A stretch of 51,597 nucleotides of DNA. Origin: Thermoflexus sp. GTDB taxonomy: Bacteria > Chloroflexota > Anaerolineae > Thermoflexales > Thermoflexaceae. A program made the translations under genes and the position numbers. The stretch is from contig NZ_DAOUCJ010000087.1 in the NCBI RefSeq assembly GCF_034432235.1, positions 1 through 51,597 of the forward strand, in the 5' to 3' direction. A model generated the notes under the pieces. It ran no database searches and had not been told where the DNA came from. It saw only the letters and a program-made list of their open reading frames with translations. Position 1 is the first letter of the stretch, and every line of letters starts with the position of its first letter. Below, piece by piece: positions 1-9,240 of this stretch.

Positions 1-453
1 GACCGCTACCTTGCGGCGTTCTGGATCCACCACCCACACCATCGCCACTCCCGCTTCCAGCCACTCGCTCACCTTGCGCAGAACCTCGGTATATCGATCG
101 GACGGCGAGAGGATCTCCACGGCCAGGTCGGGGGCTCCCTCGAAGAAGCCGGTAGGGAGGCCTTCGGGGGGGAGGCGTTCGGCGCGGATGAAGGCCACAT
201 CCGCCGCCCGCACCGTGTCCGGATCCCGCCGCAACACAAACCCCACCTCGCCGGTCAGGATCCTCCCCAGCCGATGGGTCCTGACGAACGACCGCAGGAC
301 CGTGGTGAGCTCTGCAACCAGGTCGCCGTGAAGGGAACCAGTAGGGCTCATGGGGACCAGCCTCCCCTCGATGAGCTCGTAGCGCGCCTCTTCCCCCAGA
401 GCGAGCAGCTCCTCAGCGGTCCACCGGCGTTCCGTTTCCCGTGGAATGGCCAT
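1..453 (-). CDS. Uma2 family (DUF820) nuclease-like protein, 3' end beyond window
   Basis: The minus strand from ATG at 453 stays open for 151 codons to the window edge, so the C-terminus is missing. The translation has Uma2 hallmarks: an N-terminal stretch ending YELIEGRLV, then PDLAVEILSPSD, then a helix with a conserved Lys (LRKVSEWLEAGV) and VWVVDPERR. Uma2 proteins adopt a PD-(D/E)XK restriction-endonuclease-like fold; their targets are mostly unknown and they often occur as many paralogues in Chloroflexota and Cyanobacteria. A GGGAGG ribosome site lies 6 nt before the ATG. The gene starts 21 nt after the coxE stop on the same strand, so it may be read through from coxDE, but a functional link is not implied. 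Confidence 0.85.
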   Translation of the reverse strand, partial: MAIPRETERRWTAEELLALGEEARYELIEGRLVPMSPTGSLHGDLVAELTTVLRSFVRTHRLGRILTGEVGFVLRRDPDTVRAADVAFIRAERLPPEGLPTGFFEGAPDLAVEILSPSDRYTEVLRKVSEWLEAGVAMVWVVDPERRKVAV

Positions 454-474
454 CGCTGCCTCCCGGGATCAGGG

Positions 475-1692
475 TCAGTCTGGTCCCCCCGGTGGGATCC
501 AGCGGGCCAGCCCGGAGCGGCGGGCGGAGCGGCGAGCGGGGAGCCGTTCCAGATGGGCAGCCAGCTGCTCCAGGCTGGCCAGGTTATGTACCGGCAGGAA
601 ATCATCAATGTAAGGTAGGGCGGCCTGCATCCCCCGGGTCAGGGGCTGATATCCGGGGATCCCGAGCAGCGGGTTCAGCCAGATCAAACGATAGCACGAT
701 TTCTGGAGCCTTTCCATTTCCCGCTGCAGGAGCTCCACATCCCCCCGATCCCACCCGTCGCTGATGATCATCACCACGGCCCCACGGCCCAGCACCCGCC
801 GCGCCCAGTCCCGATTGAACACGTGCAGGCATTCCCCGATGCGGGTTCCCCCGGACCAGTCCATCACGGTTTTGCCGACTTCCCGCAGGGCCTCATCCAG
901 ATCCCGATGGCGCAAACAGCGGGTGATGCGGGTGAGGCGGGTACCGAAGACGAACGTCTCCACGTGGCGTCGGGTGTGGCTCAGGGCGTGGAGGAAATGG
1001 AGAAGCATCCGGGCGTAGCGCTCCATGGAGCCGCTGATATCGCACAGCACCACCAGCGGTCGGGGCTTGTGCTTGCGGGCGCGCCAGAGCAGTCGAACCC
1101 ACTCCCCGTGGTGGCGCATGCTCCGCCGCACCGTCCGCCGGAGATCCAGCCGCTCCCCCTTCGGGCCCGGGCGCAGCCGCCGGGTCTCCCGCTCGGAGAT
1201 CCGCCAGCGCAGGCGGGCCATCAGGCGGCGGGCCAGCTGGATTTCCTCTTCCGAGAAGCGCTCGAATTGTTTGCGACGCAGGAGCTCAACCGGGCTGTAG
1301 GTCATCGCCCGATCGGTCAGGATCACCGGCGGGGCCTCGGGGTTGCCAGCGGGAGGCTCTCCGGATGGGGGGTGGCCTACCTCCGCGGGGCGGGGCCGGT
1401 TCTCCCGCCGCCGGATCGGCCCGGGGGCCGTGGGGAGGAGGCCGGGCGGCAGCTGCCCCCCCATCAGGGGGTTGCGCCAGAACCATTCAAAGATCCGGTC
1501 GAAGATCTCCAGGTCCTCGCGGCGGCAGATCAGGGTGCAGCGGGCCGCGTGATAAAAGGCCTCCCGATCGCCCAGGGGGATCCATTCCAGCGCCCGCACC
1601 AGGGCCATGATCTGGCCAGGGGTGATGGGGACCCCGGCCGCTCGCAGTGTGCGCCCGAAGCGGACCAGATGATCCAGCAAATGGCCTGGCAT
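475..1692 (-). CDS. coxE: VWA domain-containing CoxE-like protein
   Basis: This 405-residue protein has a von Willebrand factor A domain in its C-terminal half. The metal-ion site motif DISGSM is visible, and ISDGWDRGD follows downstream. The N-terminal region (HLVRFGRTLRAAGVPITPGQ) is typical of CoxE proteins. In carboxidotrophs CoxE works with the MoxR-type ATPase CoxD to mature or insert the active site of the molybdenum hydroxylase. Here it directly follows such an ATPase with a 28 nt gap, downstream of the coxGSLM operon. The assignment to cofactor maturation is by family and context. ATG at 1692 has only a weak ribosome site (AGGG). Confidence 0.88.
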   Translation of the reverse strand: MPGHLLDHLVRFGRTLRAAGVPITPGQIMALVRALEWIPLGDREAFYHAARCTLICRREDLEIFDRIFEWFWRNPLMGGQLPPGLLPTAPGPIRRRENRPRPAEVGHPPSGEPPAGNPEAPPVILTDRAMTYSPVELLRRKQFERFSEEEIQLARRLMARLRWRISERETRRLRPGPKGERLDLRRTVRRSMRHHGEWVRLLWRARKHKPRPLVVLCDISGSMERYARMLLHFLHALSHTRRHVETFVFGTRLTRITRCLRHRDLDEALREVGKTVMDWSGGTRIGECLHVFNRDWARRVLGRGAVVMIISDGWDRGDVELLQREMERLQKSCYRLIWLNPLLGIPGYQPLTRGMQAALPYIDDFLPVHNLASLEQLAAHLERLPARRSARRSGLARWIPPGGPD

Positions 1693-1720
1693 CTCTATCC
1701 CTGTCGCAGGAAGATCCCTT

Positions 1721-2650
1721 TCAATGATCCCCCGAGGGCATTTCGGCTCGCAGGAGGGCCTTCGTCAGGAGGTCTTGAGCGATCTCCCCGCGCACCTTGA
1801 GCACATCGTCCTGGTATTTCAGCAGCACCCCCAGCGTCTCATCGATCACGGCCGCGTCCAGCTCCGTCTGATCCAGGGCCAGCAGGGCCGCCGTCCAGTC
1901 CAGGGTCTCCGCCACTCCGGGCAGCTTATAGAGGTCCAGGCGTCGGAGCTCCTGCACGAAGGCCACGATCTGCCGGGTCAGGCGCTCGGGGGCGTCCGGG
2001 ATCCGGGCCCGCACGATCTGGATTTCCTTCTCGAAGGATGGATAATCGATCCAGAAATAGAGGCAGCGCCGTTTGAGGGCGTCGTGGATCTCCCGCGTCC
2101 GGTTGGAGGTGATCACCACCACAGGCGGCTGCTCCGCCCGCACCGTCCCGATCTCGGGGATGGTGATCTGCCAGTCGGAGAGGAGCTCCAGGAGGAAGGC
2201 CTCGAACTCCTCGTCAGCCCGATCCAGCTCATCGATGAGGAGCACCGGGGGGCGGCCGTTTTTGGCCTCCAGGGCCTGAAGGAGCGGGCGTTTGATCAGG
2301 AAGGCCGGGCTGAAGATCTGCTGGCGGATGCGGATCTCATCCCGCTCCCCGGAGGCCTCCAGCATCCGGATCTGGAGGATCTGGCGGGCGTAATCCCACT
2401 CGTAGACCGCGCTGTGGACATCCAGCCCTTCGTAGCACTGGAGGCGGATCAGATCGGTCTGCAGCAGATCCGCCAGGACCTTGGCGACTTCCGTTTTGCC
2501 GACGCCGGGCTCGCCCTCCAGGAAGAGGGGGCGGCCCAGGCGCAGGGCCAGGAAGATGGCCGTGGCCAGCCCGCGATCGGCGATATAACGATGCGCCTTC
2601 AAGGCCTCCATCACTTCATCGATGGAGCGGGGGAACACCGATGCCTCCAC
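1721..2650 (-). CDS. coxD: MoxR family AAA+ ATPase, CoxD-like
   Basis: This 309-residue AAA+ ATPase has Walker A GEPGVGKTE near residue 45, Walker B VLLIDELDRADEE near residue 140 and a sensor region VVITSNRTREIHDALKRRC. MoxR ATPases are chaperones that pair with VWA proteins; the VWA partner (coxE) follows 28 nt downstream. In cox clusters CoxD helps build the CuSMoO2-type or related site of the dehydrogenase. The chosen start is GTG at 2650; no clear ribosome site precedes it, so a start about 13 codons downstream (ATG in DEVMEALKAH) is possible. A terminator separates this gene from coxM, so coxDE probably has its own promoter, which I could not pin down. Confidence 0.88.
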   Translation of the reverse strand: MEASVFPRSIDEVMEALKAHRYIADRGLATAIFLALRLGRPLFLEGEPGVGKTEVAKVLADLLQTDLIRLQCYEGLDVHSAVYEWDYARQILQIRMLEASGERDEIRIRQQIFSPAFLIKRPLLQALEAKNGRPPVLLIDELDRADEEFEAFLLELLSDWQITIPEIGTVRAEQPPVVVITSNRTREIHDALKRRCLYFWIDYPSFEKEIQIVRARIPDAPERLTRQIVAFVQELRRLDLYKLPGVAETLDWTAALLALDQTELDAAVIDETLGVLLKYQDDVLKVRGEIAQDLLTKALLRAEMPSGDH

Positions 2651-2841
2651 AGATGGCAGGGATCGCTTGCCTCTCCCTCAGCGCTCCCGGGATGGGATCC
2701 GGAGGGTCGGCTCCAGATGGTCTCTTTCAAAAGCAAAATAATTTTAACACGGATGAACGAGATCCCCTGGTGGCTTCCAGAGGATAAGTGGTCCATCCAG
2801 CCCCAAGAGCCCCGGGGGAACCTGGCGTGAGGCTTCCCGCT

Positions 2842-2895
2842 CAAAGAAAACAACCCGGGGGATGGGGGGCACCATCGGCGTCCCCATCCCCCGGG
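2842..2895 (-). terminator. Intrinsic terminator of the coxGSLM operon
   Basis: A perfect 14-bp inverted repeat pairs 2882-2895 with 2854-2867, with a 14-nt loop between. On the minus strand the stem is followed at once by a T-rich tail (TTGTTTTCTTT). It lies 40 nt past the coxM stop and before coxD, so it should end the cox structural operon. Confidence 0.85.
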
Positions 2896-2934
2896 GAGAA
2901 TCCATCCGCGATGATGGGTGGAGGACCGGGGGCT

Positions 2935-3795
2935 TTACGCTGCGCGCCCGGCGGCCCGGAGCAGGGCCCGCCGGGTGAGGACGGCGCACAGATGGGCCCG
3001 ATAGGCGGCCGAGGCGAAGGGATCGCTCAGCAGGCCCTCCGGGCTCACCATGTTCTCGGTCGCCGCGCGCACTGTTGCCTCGTCCAGCCGCCGGCCGACC
3101 AGCGCCTGCTCTACGTTCGTGGCCCGGAAGGCTTTGGGGGCCGCGCCGGTGATCCCGATCCGGGCCTCCCGGCAGACGCCGTTTTCCACCCGGACCACCG
3201 CCGCGACCCCGACCACCGCGTATCGGGAGGCCGGGTGGGGGAACTTCTCATAAGCCCAACCGGTGCCTTTGCCCAGAACCGGCACGTGGACCTCGGTGAG
3301 GATCTCGCCGGGCTGGAGGGCCGTGGTCAGCATCCCCACGAAGAAATCATCGGCCGCGATCGTTCGCTCCCCGTTCGGGCCGACGGCCTTGATCGTCGCC
3401 CCCAGGGCCAGCATCGCCGCCGGGTAATCCGCCGCTGGGTCCGCATGGGCGAGGCTCCCGCCGATGGTGCCCATATTGCGCACGGCCGGATCCCCGATGT
3501 GGGCGGCCACCTCTGGAAGGAGCGGACACCACTGCTTCAGCTCCTCCGAGAATTCCACTTCCCGATGGGTAGTCAATGCCCCGATGACCACCGTGCCGTC
3601 GGTCCGCCGGATCCCTTTCAGCTCGGCCACGCGCCCGATGTCCACCAGCGCCGGCGGGCTCGCCAGACGCAGCTTCATCAAGGGGATCAGGGAGTGCCCC
3701 CCGGCCAGCACCTTCGCCTCCGGATGTTGTCGCAGGAGGTTCAGGGCCTCCTGCAGGGTGCTCGCCCGGTAGTATTCAAAGGACGCCGGATACAT
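2935..3795 (-). CDS. coxM: Molybdenum hydroxylase FAD subunit (CoxM-like)
   Basis: This 286-residue protein is the FAD-binding medium subunit of a CO dehydrogenase/xanthine dehydrogenase-type enzyme. It has the two FAD motifs of the family: AGGHS at residues 31-35 and GTIGGS near residue 110, followed by HADPAADYP. It passes electrons from the [2Fe-2S] subunit to a quinone or other acceptor on the inner membrane face. ATG at 3795 has a good GAGGAGGGG ribosome site. It is the last gene of coxG-S-L-M; this order differs from the classical coxM-S-L. A terminator follows 40 nt downstream. Confidence 0.93.
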   Translation of the reverse strand: MYPASFEYYRASTLQEALNLLRQHPEAKVLAGGHSLIPLMKLRLASPPALVDIGRVAELKGIRRTDGTVVIGALTTHREVEFSEELKQWCPLLPEVAAHIGDPAVRNMGTIGGSLAHADPAADYPAAMLALGATIKAVGPNGERTIAADDFFVGMLTTALQPGEILTEVHVPVLGKGTGWAYEKFPHPASRYAVVGVAAVVRVENGVCREARIGITGAAPKAFRATNVEQALVGRRLDEATVRAATENMVSPEGLLSDPFASAAYRAHLCAVLTRRALLRAAGRAA

Positions 3796-3862
3796 CGTCC
3801 CCTCCTCTCCGGTTCAGGTCAGCGGGTGGGGAGGGGCCTGAAAGCCCCTCCCCCGGTGTCGT

Positions 3863-6217
3863 TCAGGCGGCGCGGGCGGCCTGGATCGCCCGCCAGATCT
3901 TCTCCGGGGTGAGCGGCATGTCGATGTGGCGGATCCCGAAGGGCGCCAGGGCGTCCATCACCGCATTGACCGCGGCTGCGGTCGCTGCGATGGTGCCGGT
4001 CTCGCCGATGCCCTTCACCCCCAGCGGGTTGTGCGGGCACGGCGTCACGGTGTGGTCGATCTCAAAGGCGGGCAGGTCATCGGCCCGCGGGAGGGCGTAG
4101 TCCAGCAGGGACGCCGAAAGGAGCTGCGCGTTCTCATCGTAGATCGCCCCCTCCAGCAGCGCCTGGCCGATCCCCTGGGCGATGCCCCCGTGGACCTGCC
4201 CCTCGGCGATCAGCGGGTTGATGATCCGCCCGGCGTCGTCCACCGCCACGTAGCGCAGGATCTTCACCTTCCCGGTCTCCGGATCCACCTCCACCACGCA
4301 GATATGGGTGCCGAAGGGGAAGGTGAAGTTCTTGGGATCGTAGAAGGAAGAGGCCTCCAGCCCCGGCTCCAGGCCCGGCGGATAGTTGTGGGCGAGATAG
4401 GCCTGGAGGGCCACCTCCTGGAAGGTCTTGAAGCGGTCGGGCACGCCCTTCACGTAGAACTTCCCGTCCTCGAAGACCACGTCCTCCTCGGCGGCCTCCA
4501 GGAGGTGCGCGGCGATCTTGCGGGCCTTCTCCTTGATTTTCTGGAGGCTCAGGACGATGGCGCTGCCCCCCACCGGGGCGCTGCGGCTGCCGTAGGTGCC
4601 CATCCCGAAGGGAACGCTCCCCGTATCCCCGTGGACGATCTCCACGTCCTCGATGGGGATGCCCAGCTCGTCGGCCACGATCTGCGCGAAGGCGGTCTCG
4701 TGACCCTGGCCGTGGGCGTGGGAGCCGGTGTAAACGGTCACCTTCCCGGTGGGGTGCACCCGGACCAGGGCGCTCTCCCAGAGGCCGGCCTGGGCGCCCA
4801 GGGAACCCACGACCTGAGAGGGGGCGATGCCGCAGGCCTCGATGTAGCAGGAGAAGCCGATGCCGATATAGCGGCCCTGCTTGCGGAGCTCCTCCTGCTG
4901 CCGGCGCAGTTCCTTATAGTTGATGGCCTCCAGCGCCTTGTTCAGGGCGCCCTCGTAGTTGCCGCTGTCATACTGGAGGGCCACCGGGGTTTGATAAGGG
5001 AATTTGTCCGGCGGGATGAAATTCTTCCGCCGGAACTCCGCGGGGTCCTCCCCCAGCTCCCGGGCCATCAGATCCATCAGCCGCTCCACCACGTAGGTGG
5101 CCTCCGGCCGCCCGGCCCCTCGGTAGGCGTCCACCGGGGTGGTGTGGGTGAAGACCCCGGTCACCTCACAGTAAATGGTGGGGATCTCATACTGGCCGGA
5201 GAGCAGGGTGCCGTAGAGGTAAGTGGGGATCGCCGGGGCGAAGGTGGAAAGATAGGCGCCCAGGTTGGCGATGGTCTTCACCCGCATCCCCAGGATCTTC
5301 CCCCGCTCATCCACCGCCAGCTCCGCCTCGGTGATGTGGTCGCGGCCATGGGCGTCGCTCACGAAACTCTCCCGTCGCCGCGCCGTCCATTTCACCGGCC
5401 GGCCCACTTGTTTGGCCGCCCAGGTGACGATGGTCTCCTCCGGGTAGACGAAGATCTTGCTGCCGAAGCCGCCGCCCACATCGGGGGAGATCACCCGGAG
5501 TTTGTGTTCTGGAATGCCCAGGACGAAGGCGGCCATGAGCAGCCGGTGGACATGAGGGTTCTGGCTGGTGACCCAGAGGGTGTATTCATCGGTGGCCGGG
5601 TTATACTGGGCCATCGCCGCCCGGGGCTCGATGGCGTTGGGGATCAGGCGCTGGTTGACCAGCTCCACCTTCACTGTCCGATGGGCCCGACGGAAGGCCT
5701 CGTCGGTCTTCTCCCGATCGCCGATGGACCAGCGGAAGCAGACGTTATCGGGGGCCTCATCATGGACAGCGGGGGCGCCCGGTTGCAGGGCCTTGGCCCC
5801 GTCGGCCACCGCCGGGAGCACCTCATACTCCACCTCCACCAGCTCGGCTGCGTCCTCCGCCGTGTAGCGATCCTGGGCGATCACCACCGCCACGATCTCC
5901 CCCACGTGGCGGACCTTGTCCACGGCCATCGGGTAATGCGGGGGCAGCTTCATCCCGGGGAGCAGCCAGCCGCATGGGAGGGACTTCACCCCGCTGTCCA
6001 CCATATCCTTCCCGGTGAACACGGCGATCACCCCCGGATGCCGGAGCGCTTTCTCTGTATGGATGGTTTTGATCCGGGCATGGGCATACGGGCTGCGCAC
6101 CATCGCCGCGTAGACCAGGCCGGGAAGGGTAAGGTCATCCACATAGGTGCCGCGCCCCGTGATGAAGCGCGGATCCTCCCGCCGTTTCATCGCCACACCG
6201 AAATAGCGCGTCGCCAT
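3863..6217 (-). CDS. coxL: Molybdenum hydroxylase large subunit, form II CoxL type
   Basis: This 784-residue molybdopterin-binding subunit starts at ATG 6217 (AAAGGAGG ribosome site); the reading frame is open further upstream, but that part lacks family similarity. The sequence around residues 364-370 reads AYRGAGR. That is the form II signature; true high-affinity form I CO dehydrogenases have AYXCSFR with the copper-binding Cys. The conserved IGETGT motif with the catalytic Glu is present near the C-terminus, as are DVGGGFGSK and the cofactor contacts typical of the family. The substrate may therefore be CO at low efficiency, or another aldehyde or N-heterocycle. Its neighbours supply the FeS, FAD and maturation proteins. 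Confidence 0.93.
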   Translation of the reverse strand: MATRYFGVAMKRREDPRFITGRGTYVDDLTLPGLVYAAMVRSPYAHARIKTIHTEKALRHPGVIAVFTGKDMVDSGVKSLPCGWLLPGMKLPPHYPMAVDKVRHVGEIVAVVIAQDRYTAEDAAELVEVEYEVLPAVADGAKALQPGAPAVHDEAPDNVCFRWSIGDREKTDEAFRRAHRTVKVELVNQRLIPNAIEPRAAMAQYNPATDEYTLWVTSQNPHVHRLLMAAFVLGIPEHKLRVISPDVGGGFGSKIFVYPEETIVTWAAKQVGRPVKWTARRRESFVSDAHGRDHITEAELAVDERGKILGMRVKTIANLGAYLSTFAPAIPTYLYGTLLSGQYEIPTIYCEVTGVFTHTTPVDAYRGAGRPEATYVVERLMDLMARELGEDPAEFRRKNFIPPDKFPYQTPVALQYDSGNYEGALNKALEAINYKELRRQQEELRKQGRYIGIGFSCYIEACGIAPSQVVGSLGAQAGLWESALVRVHPTGKVTVYTGSHAHGQGHETAFAQIVADELGIPIEDVEIVHGDTGSVPFGMGTYGSRSAPVGGSAIVLSLQKIKEKARKIAAHLLEAAEEDVVFEDGKFYVKGVPDRFKTFQEVALQAYLAHNYPPGLEPGLEASSFYDPKNFTFPFGTHICVVEVDPETGKVKILRYVAVDDAGRIINPLIAEGQVHGGIAQGIGQALLEGAIYDENAQLLSASLLDYALPRADDLPAFEIDHTVTPCPHNPLGVKGIGETGTIAATAAAVNAVMDALAPFGIRHIDMPLTPEKIWRAIQAARAA

Positions 6218-6272
6218 CGCCGCCTCCTTTCCGGCTTTCCGGCGTTTGAAGTCGAGGAACACCTTGTGGGGC

Positions 6273-6749
6273 TCAGGCCTGCACGCGGAGCTTCTCCGCT
6301 GCGTAGCGCACCGCCCGGACGATGTTGTGATAACCGGTGCAGCGACAGTAGTTGCCCTCCAGGGCGTGGCGGATCTCCTCATCCGTCGGGTTGGGGTTAC
6401 GCTGCAGGAGGTCGTAAGCAGCGAGGATCATCCCGGGGGTGCAGAAACCGCACTGGAGGCCGTGCATCTCCCAGAAGCCTTCCTGGAGCGGATGGAGCTG
6501 GCCGTCCCGCGCCAGGCCCTCGATGGTGGTGATCTGGGCTCCGTCTGCCTGGACCGCGAACACCGTGCACGACTTCACAGCCTTCCCATCCATCAGGACC
6601 ACGCAGGCGCCGCATTGACTGGTGTCACACCCCACGTGGGTCCCGGTCAGCCCCAGGACCTCCCGGAGGAAGTGGACCAGGAGCATCCGGGGCTCGACCT
6701 CCCGCTGGTAAACCTGGCCGTTCACCGTGACTGTCACCGGAACTTTCAT
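6273..6749 (-). CDS. coxS: Molybdenum hydroxylase [2Fe-2S] subunit (CoxS-like)
   Basis: This 158-residue iron-sulfur subunit has all eight cluster cysteines. The plant-type cluster uses C41, C46, C49 and C61 (CDTSQCGAC). The second cluster uses C100, C103, C135 and C137 (CGFC and CRC). It carries electrons from the molybdenum site in CoxL to the FAD of CoxM. ATG at 6749 is preceded by GAGGAGGGG. The gene sits between coxG and coxL on the same strand, with 55 nt to coxL. Confidence 0.95.
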   Translation of the reverse strand: MKVPVTVTVNGQVYQREVEPRMLLVHFLREVLGLTGTHVGCDTSQCGACVVLMDGKAVKSCTVFAVQADGAQITTIEGLARDGQLHPLQEGFWEMHGLQCGFCTPGMILAAYDLLQRNPNPTDEEIRHALEGNYCRCTGYHNIVRAVRYAAEKLRVQA

Positions 6750-6839
6750 GGGCCCCTCCTCATTGAAATGAAGGTTCCTGCCCGTGAGCCTCTCCCGATG
6801 GGCCAGCGCCTATCCGGGCGGGGGGATACATACAGGCTT

Positions 6840-7280
6840 TCACGAGGAGGTCAGTTGGGCTTCCAGGTTCTTCAATCCTTGATTCACCAGCATCTGGGCC
6901 GTCGGTTCCAGGAGCCGGGCGCCTATGCTCATGAGCAGCCCCGTCACCGCAGCCTCCCCTTCATAATGCAAAATCGTCTCCCCGTCGTCTGCCGTGAGAT
7001 CGATCGTGCCACTGGCATCCACCGTGCCTTGAGGCCCTTGCGCCTGGATCCGGATGCGGTAATGGTTTGGGGGGTCGATCTCCGAGAGGGTGATGCGGGC
7101 TTTATAGCGGCCGCTGATGGGCCCGATGCCCAGACGCATTTCGGCCTCATAAATGTTATCCCCCACCGGCTCCAGACGCTCCACTCCCGGGAGCAGACGG
7201 GCGATCACCTGGGGATTCATCAAGGCCCCCCAAACGCGATCCACGGCCGCCTTAAACCGATAGGATCCCTTCAGCCGCAT
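6840..7280 (-). CDS. coxG: CoxG-like SRPBCC protein (carbon monoxide dehydrogenase subunit G family)
   Basis: This 146-residue protein of the SRPBCC/CoxG family starts MRLKGSYRFKAAVDRVW and contains LPGVERLEPVGDNIYEAEM, both typical of the family. CoxG is thought to anchor the dehydrogenase to the cytoplasmic membrane. Here the gene leads the operon, 33 nt or so after the likely transcription start. No Shine-Dalgarno sequence is visible before ATG 7280, so translation may start on a short, weakly marked leader. Confidence 0.9.
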   Translation of the reverse strand: MRLKGSYRFKAAVDRVWGALMNPQVIARLLPGVERLEPVGDNIYEAEMRLGIGPISGRYKARITLSEIDPPNHYRIRIQAQGPQGTVDASGTIDLTADDGETILHYEGEAAVTGLLMSIGARLLEPTAQMLVNQGLKNLEAQLTSS

Positions 7281-7320
7281 TGGGGCGCTCGCTCAGAGGA
7301 TATTCACTGAAGGCACTTCG

Positions 7321-7350
7321 ATTATACCCACCAGCCTGAATTCCTGTCAA
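7321..7350 (-). promoter_or_regulatory. Sigma-70-type promoter of the coxGSLM operon
   Basis: On the minus strand, TTGACA (7345-7350) and TATAAT (7321-7326) are both perfect consensus boxes with an 18-nt spacer. They point at coxG with a leader of roughly 33 nt. This is the best match to consensus in the window and suggests strong, possibly constitutive, expression. Confidence 0.85.
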
Positions 7351-7579
7351 GACTTCCCCTCCAAGCCGTGCTATGAGTATGAAGAAAACATCGTTTTCGC
7401 TCGATTTGGGAAACAAATAACAAGCTGGTGATATTTCGAACAATGGGGAATGCTTATGCCGATGGCTTCCGGCCGCGGGATCCTCTCGCGGGCGCTCGCT
7501 TCCACGGCGGAAGGGGGGATGCGTCCTTCGGGCTTCCGGTTTCCTGGATCCTGGGGAGGAGCAGGCGCCATGGCCTGGG

Positions 7580-7608
7580 TGGACGGGGAGGACCGGTTGT
7601 GCTATAAC
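7580..7608 (+). promoter_or_regulatory. Extended -10 promoter for the leucyl aminopeptidase gene
   Basis: TATAAC (7603-7608) has an upstream TG one base away (TGCTATAAC, extended -10). A TGGACG box lies 17 nt upstream (7580-7585). The aminopeptidase start is 43 nt downstream with a GGGAGG ribosome site. The rest of 7351-7579 is a divergent intergenic region with an AT-rich part near 7380-7440 and no gene seen. Confidence 0.55.
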
Positions 7609-7651
7609 CCCAACGATAGGTTCCCAGAGACGCTCTCGGCGGGAGGTCTCT

Positions 7652-9154
7652 ATGCAGATCGAAACCCGAACCGGTGCGATCCAGGAGGTCGAGGCGGATG
7701 CGGTGGTGGTGAACCTGCTGGAGGGGATCACCACCCCTGGCGGGGCCACCGCGGCGGTGGATCGAGCGCTGGAGGGACGGATCTCCCGGGTACTGGCCGC
7801 CGGGGATTTCCGGGGCCGCCTGGGCGAGACCCTGGTGCTCTATACGGATGGCCGGATCCCCGCCCCCCGGGTCATCCTGGTGGGGCTGGGACCGGAGGCA
7901 TCTTTGAACGCGGAGAAGGTTCGCCATGCCGCGGCGGCCGCCGCTCAGCGGGCCCGCGAGCTGAAGGTGCGACGGCTCGCTACCGTCGTCCACGGGGCCG
8001 GCCGCGGCGGTCTCTCCCCCGAGGAAGCAGCCCAGGCCACCGTGGAGGGGACTTTGTTGGGCCTTTACACCTACCAGCGTAAAAAGGAAAGCGCTGATCG
8101 CCAAGGGCCGGAGGTCCTTCTCTTGGTGGAATTCGATGCGGCCAAGCAGGCAGCCATCGCCGCCGGAGCCCGCCGGGCGGAGATCCTCGCCCGCTTCGTG
8201 AACCGGGTTCGGGATTGGGTGAACGAGCCTGCCTCGGATATGACCCCCCGACGTCTGGCCGAGGAGGCGAGCGGCCTGGCCCACGAGGTCGGCGTCCGTG
8301 CCCAGATCCTGGACGAGCGGCAGATCGCGGCGCTGGGGATGGGCGCGCTGACCGCGGTTTCCCGGGGGAGTGAGGAGCCGCCTCGCTTCATCATCCTGGA
8401 ATACGCCCCGGAGGGCCGCCTCGAACGGCCGGTCGTCCTGGTGGGGAAGGGGATCACCTTCGATAGCGGGGGGCTGAACCTGAAAAGCGAGGAAGGGATG
8501 CTGACCATGAAGGGGGATATGGCCGGCGCCGCGGCGGTGCTGGGCGCCACCCTGGCCGCCGCCGCCCTTCAGCTCCCCGTCCCGGTGGTGGCCCTGGCGC
8601 CCGCCTGCGAGAACATGCCCTCCGGGAAGGCGTATAAGCCCGGGGATATCCTGCGCGCCCTCAACGGCAAGACGATCGAGATCGTGAACACCGATGCGGA
8701 GGGCCGTCTGATCCTGGCGGATGCCCTGGCGTATGCGGCGCGCTACAACCCCCGCGCGGTCATCGATGTGGCGACCCTGACGGGGGCCGCCATCATCGCC
8801 CTGGGGCAGGATGTGGCGGCCGCCCTCTTCTCGGATCACGATGAGCTGGCGGCGGCGTTGCTGCGGGCCGCGGAGGCAACCGGCGAGCGCCTGTGGCGCA
8901 TGCCCCTATGGGAAGATTACCTGGAGCGGATCCGGAGCGATGTGGCCGATGTGAAAAACAGCGGCGGCCGCTATGGCGGGCTGGGAACCTCCGCCATGTT
9001 CCTCAAGCAGTTCGTTCCGGAGGGTGCCCCCTGGGCCCATCTGGACATCGCGCCGATGGATATGGCGGAGAAGGCGCGGGGCTACGTGCCGAAAGGGGGG
9101 ACCGGATACGGCGTGCGCCTGCTGGTGCGCTACCTGGAGGATCCCCGACCGTAA
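7652..9154 (+). CDS. pepA: Leucyl aminopeptidase (M17 family)
   Basis: This 500-residue cytosolic M17 metallopeptidase removes N-terminal amino acids, preferring Leu. The C-terminal catalytic domain has the family signature NTDAEGRLIL, plus VGKGITFDSGGLNLK (first metal Lys and Asp) and MKGDMAGAAAV. The N-terminal macro-like domain covers about residues 1-160. The length matches the family. ATG 7652 has GGGAGG upstream. The gene appears monocistronic, with its own promoter and a long hairpin after it. Confidence 0.96.
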   Translation: MQIETRTGAIQEVEADAVVVNLLEGITTPGGATAAVDRALEGRISRVLAAGDFRGRLGETLVLYTDGRIPAPRVILVGLGPEASLNAEKVRHAAAAAAQRARELKVRRLATVVHGAGRGGLSPEEAAQATVEGTLLGLYTYQRKKESADRQGPEVLLLVEFDAAKQAAIAAGARRAEILARFVNRVRDWVNEPASDMTPRRLAEEASGLAHEVGVRAQILDERQIAALGMGALTAVSRGSEEPPRFIILEYAPEGRLERPVVLVGKGITFDSGGLNLKSEEGMLTMKGDMAGAAAVLGATLAAAALQLPVPVVALAPACENMPSGKAYKPGDILRALNGKTIEIVNTDAEGRLILADALAYAARYNPRAVIDVATLTGAAIIALGQDVAAALFSDHDELAAALLRAAEATGERLWRMPLWEDYLERIRSDVADVKNSGGRYGGLGTSAMFLKQFVPEGAPWAHLDIAPMDMAEKARGYVPKGGTGYGVRLLVRYLEDPRP

Positions 9155-9240
9155 AGGGGATGGGGAACGAAGGGGCTGGCCTTGCCCCCTCCGGGGGCGC
9201 GCCGCTATTCCGTTGGGAGCTCCCTTCGGAGGACGCTTTC

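Noticed and set aside
3926..6532. An 868-codon open frame on the plus strand, antisense to coxL and coxS
   Set aside because: It is a shadow of the GC-rich cox genes: low-complexity Gly/His/Arg/Leu composition, no motif, no ribosome site. The opposite strand has all family motifs.
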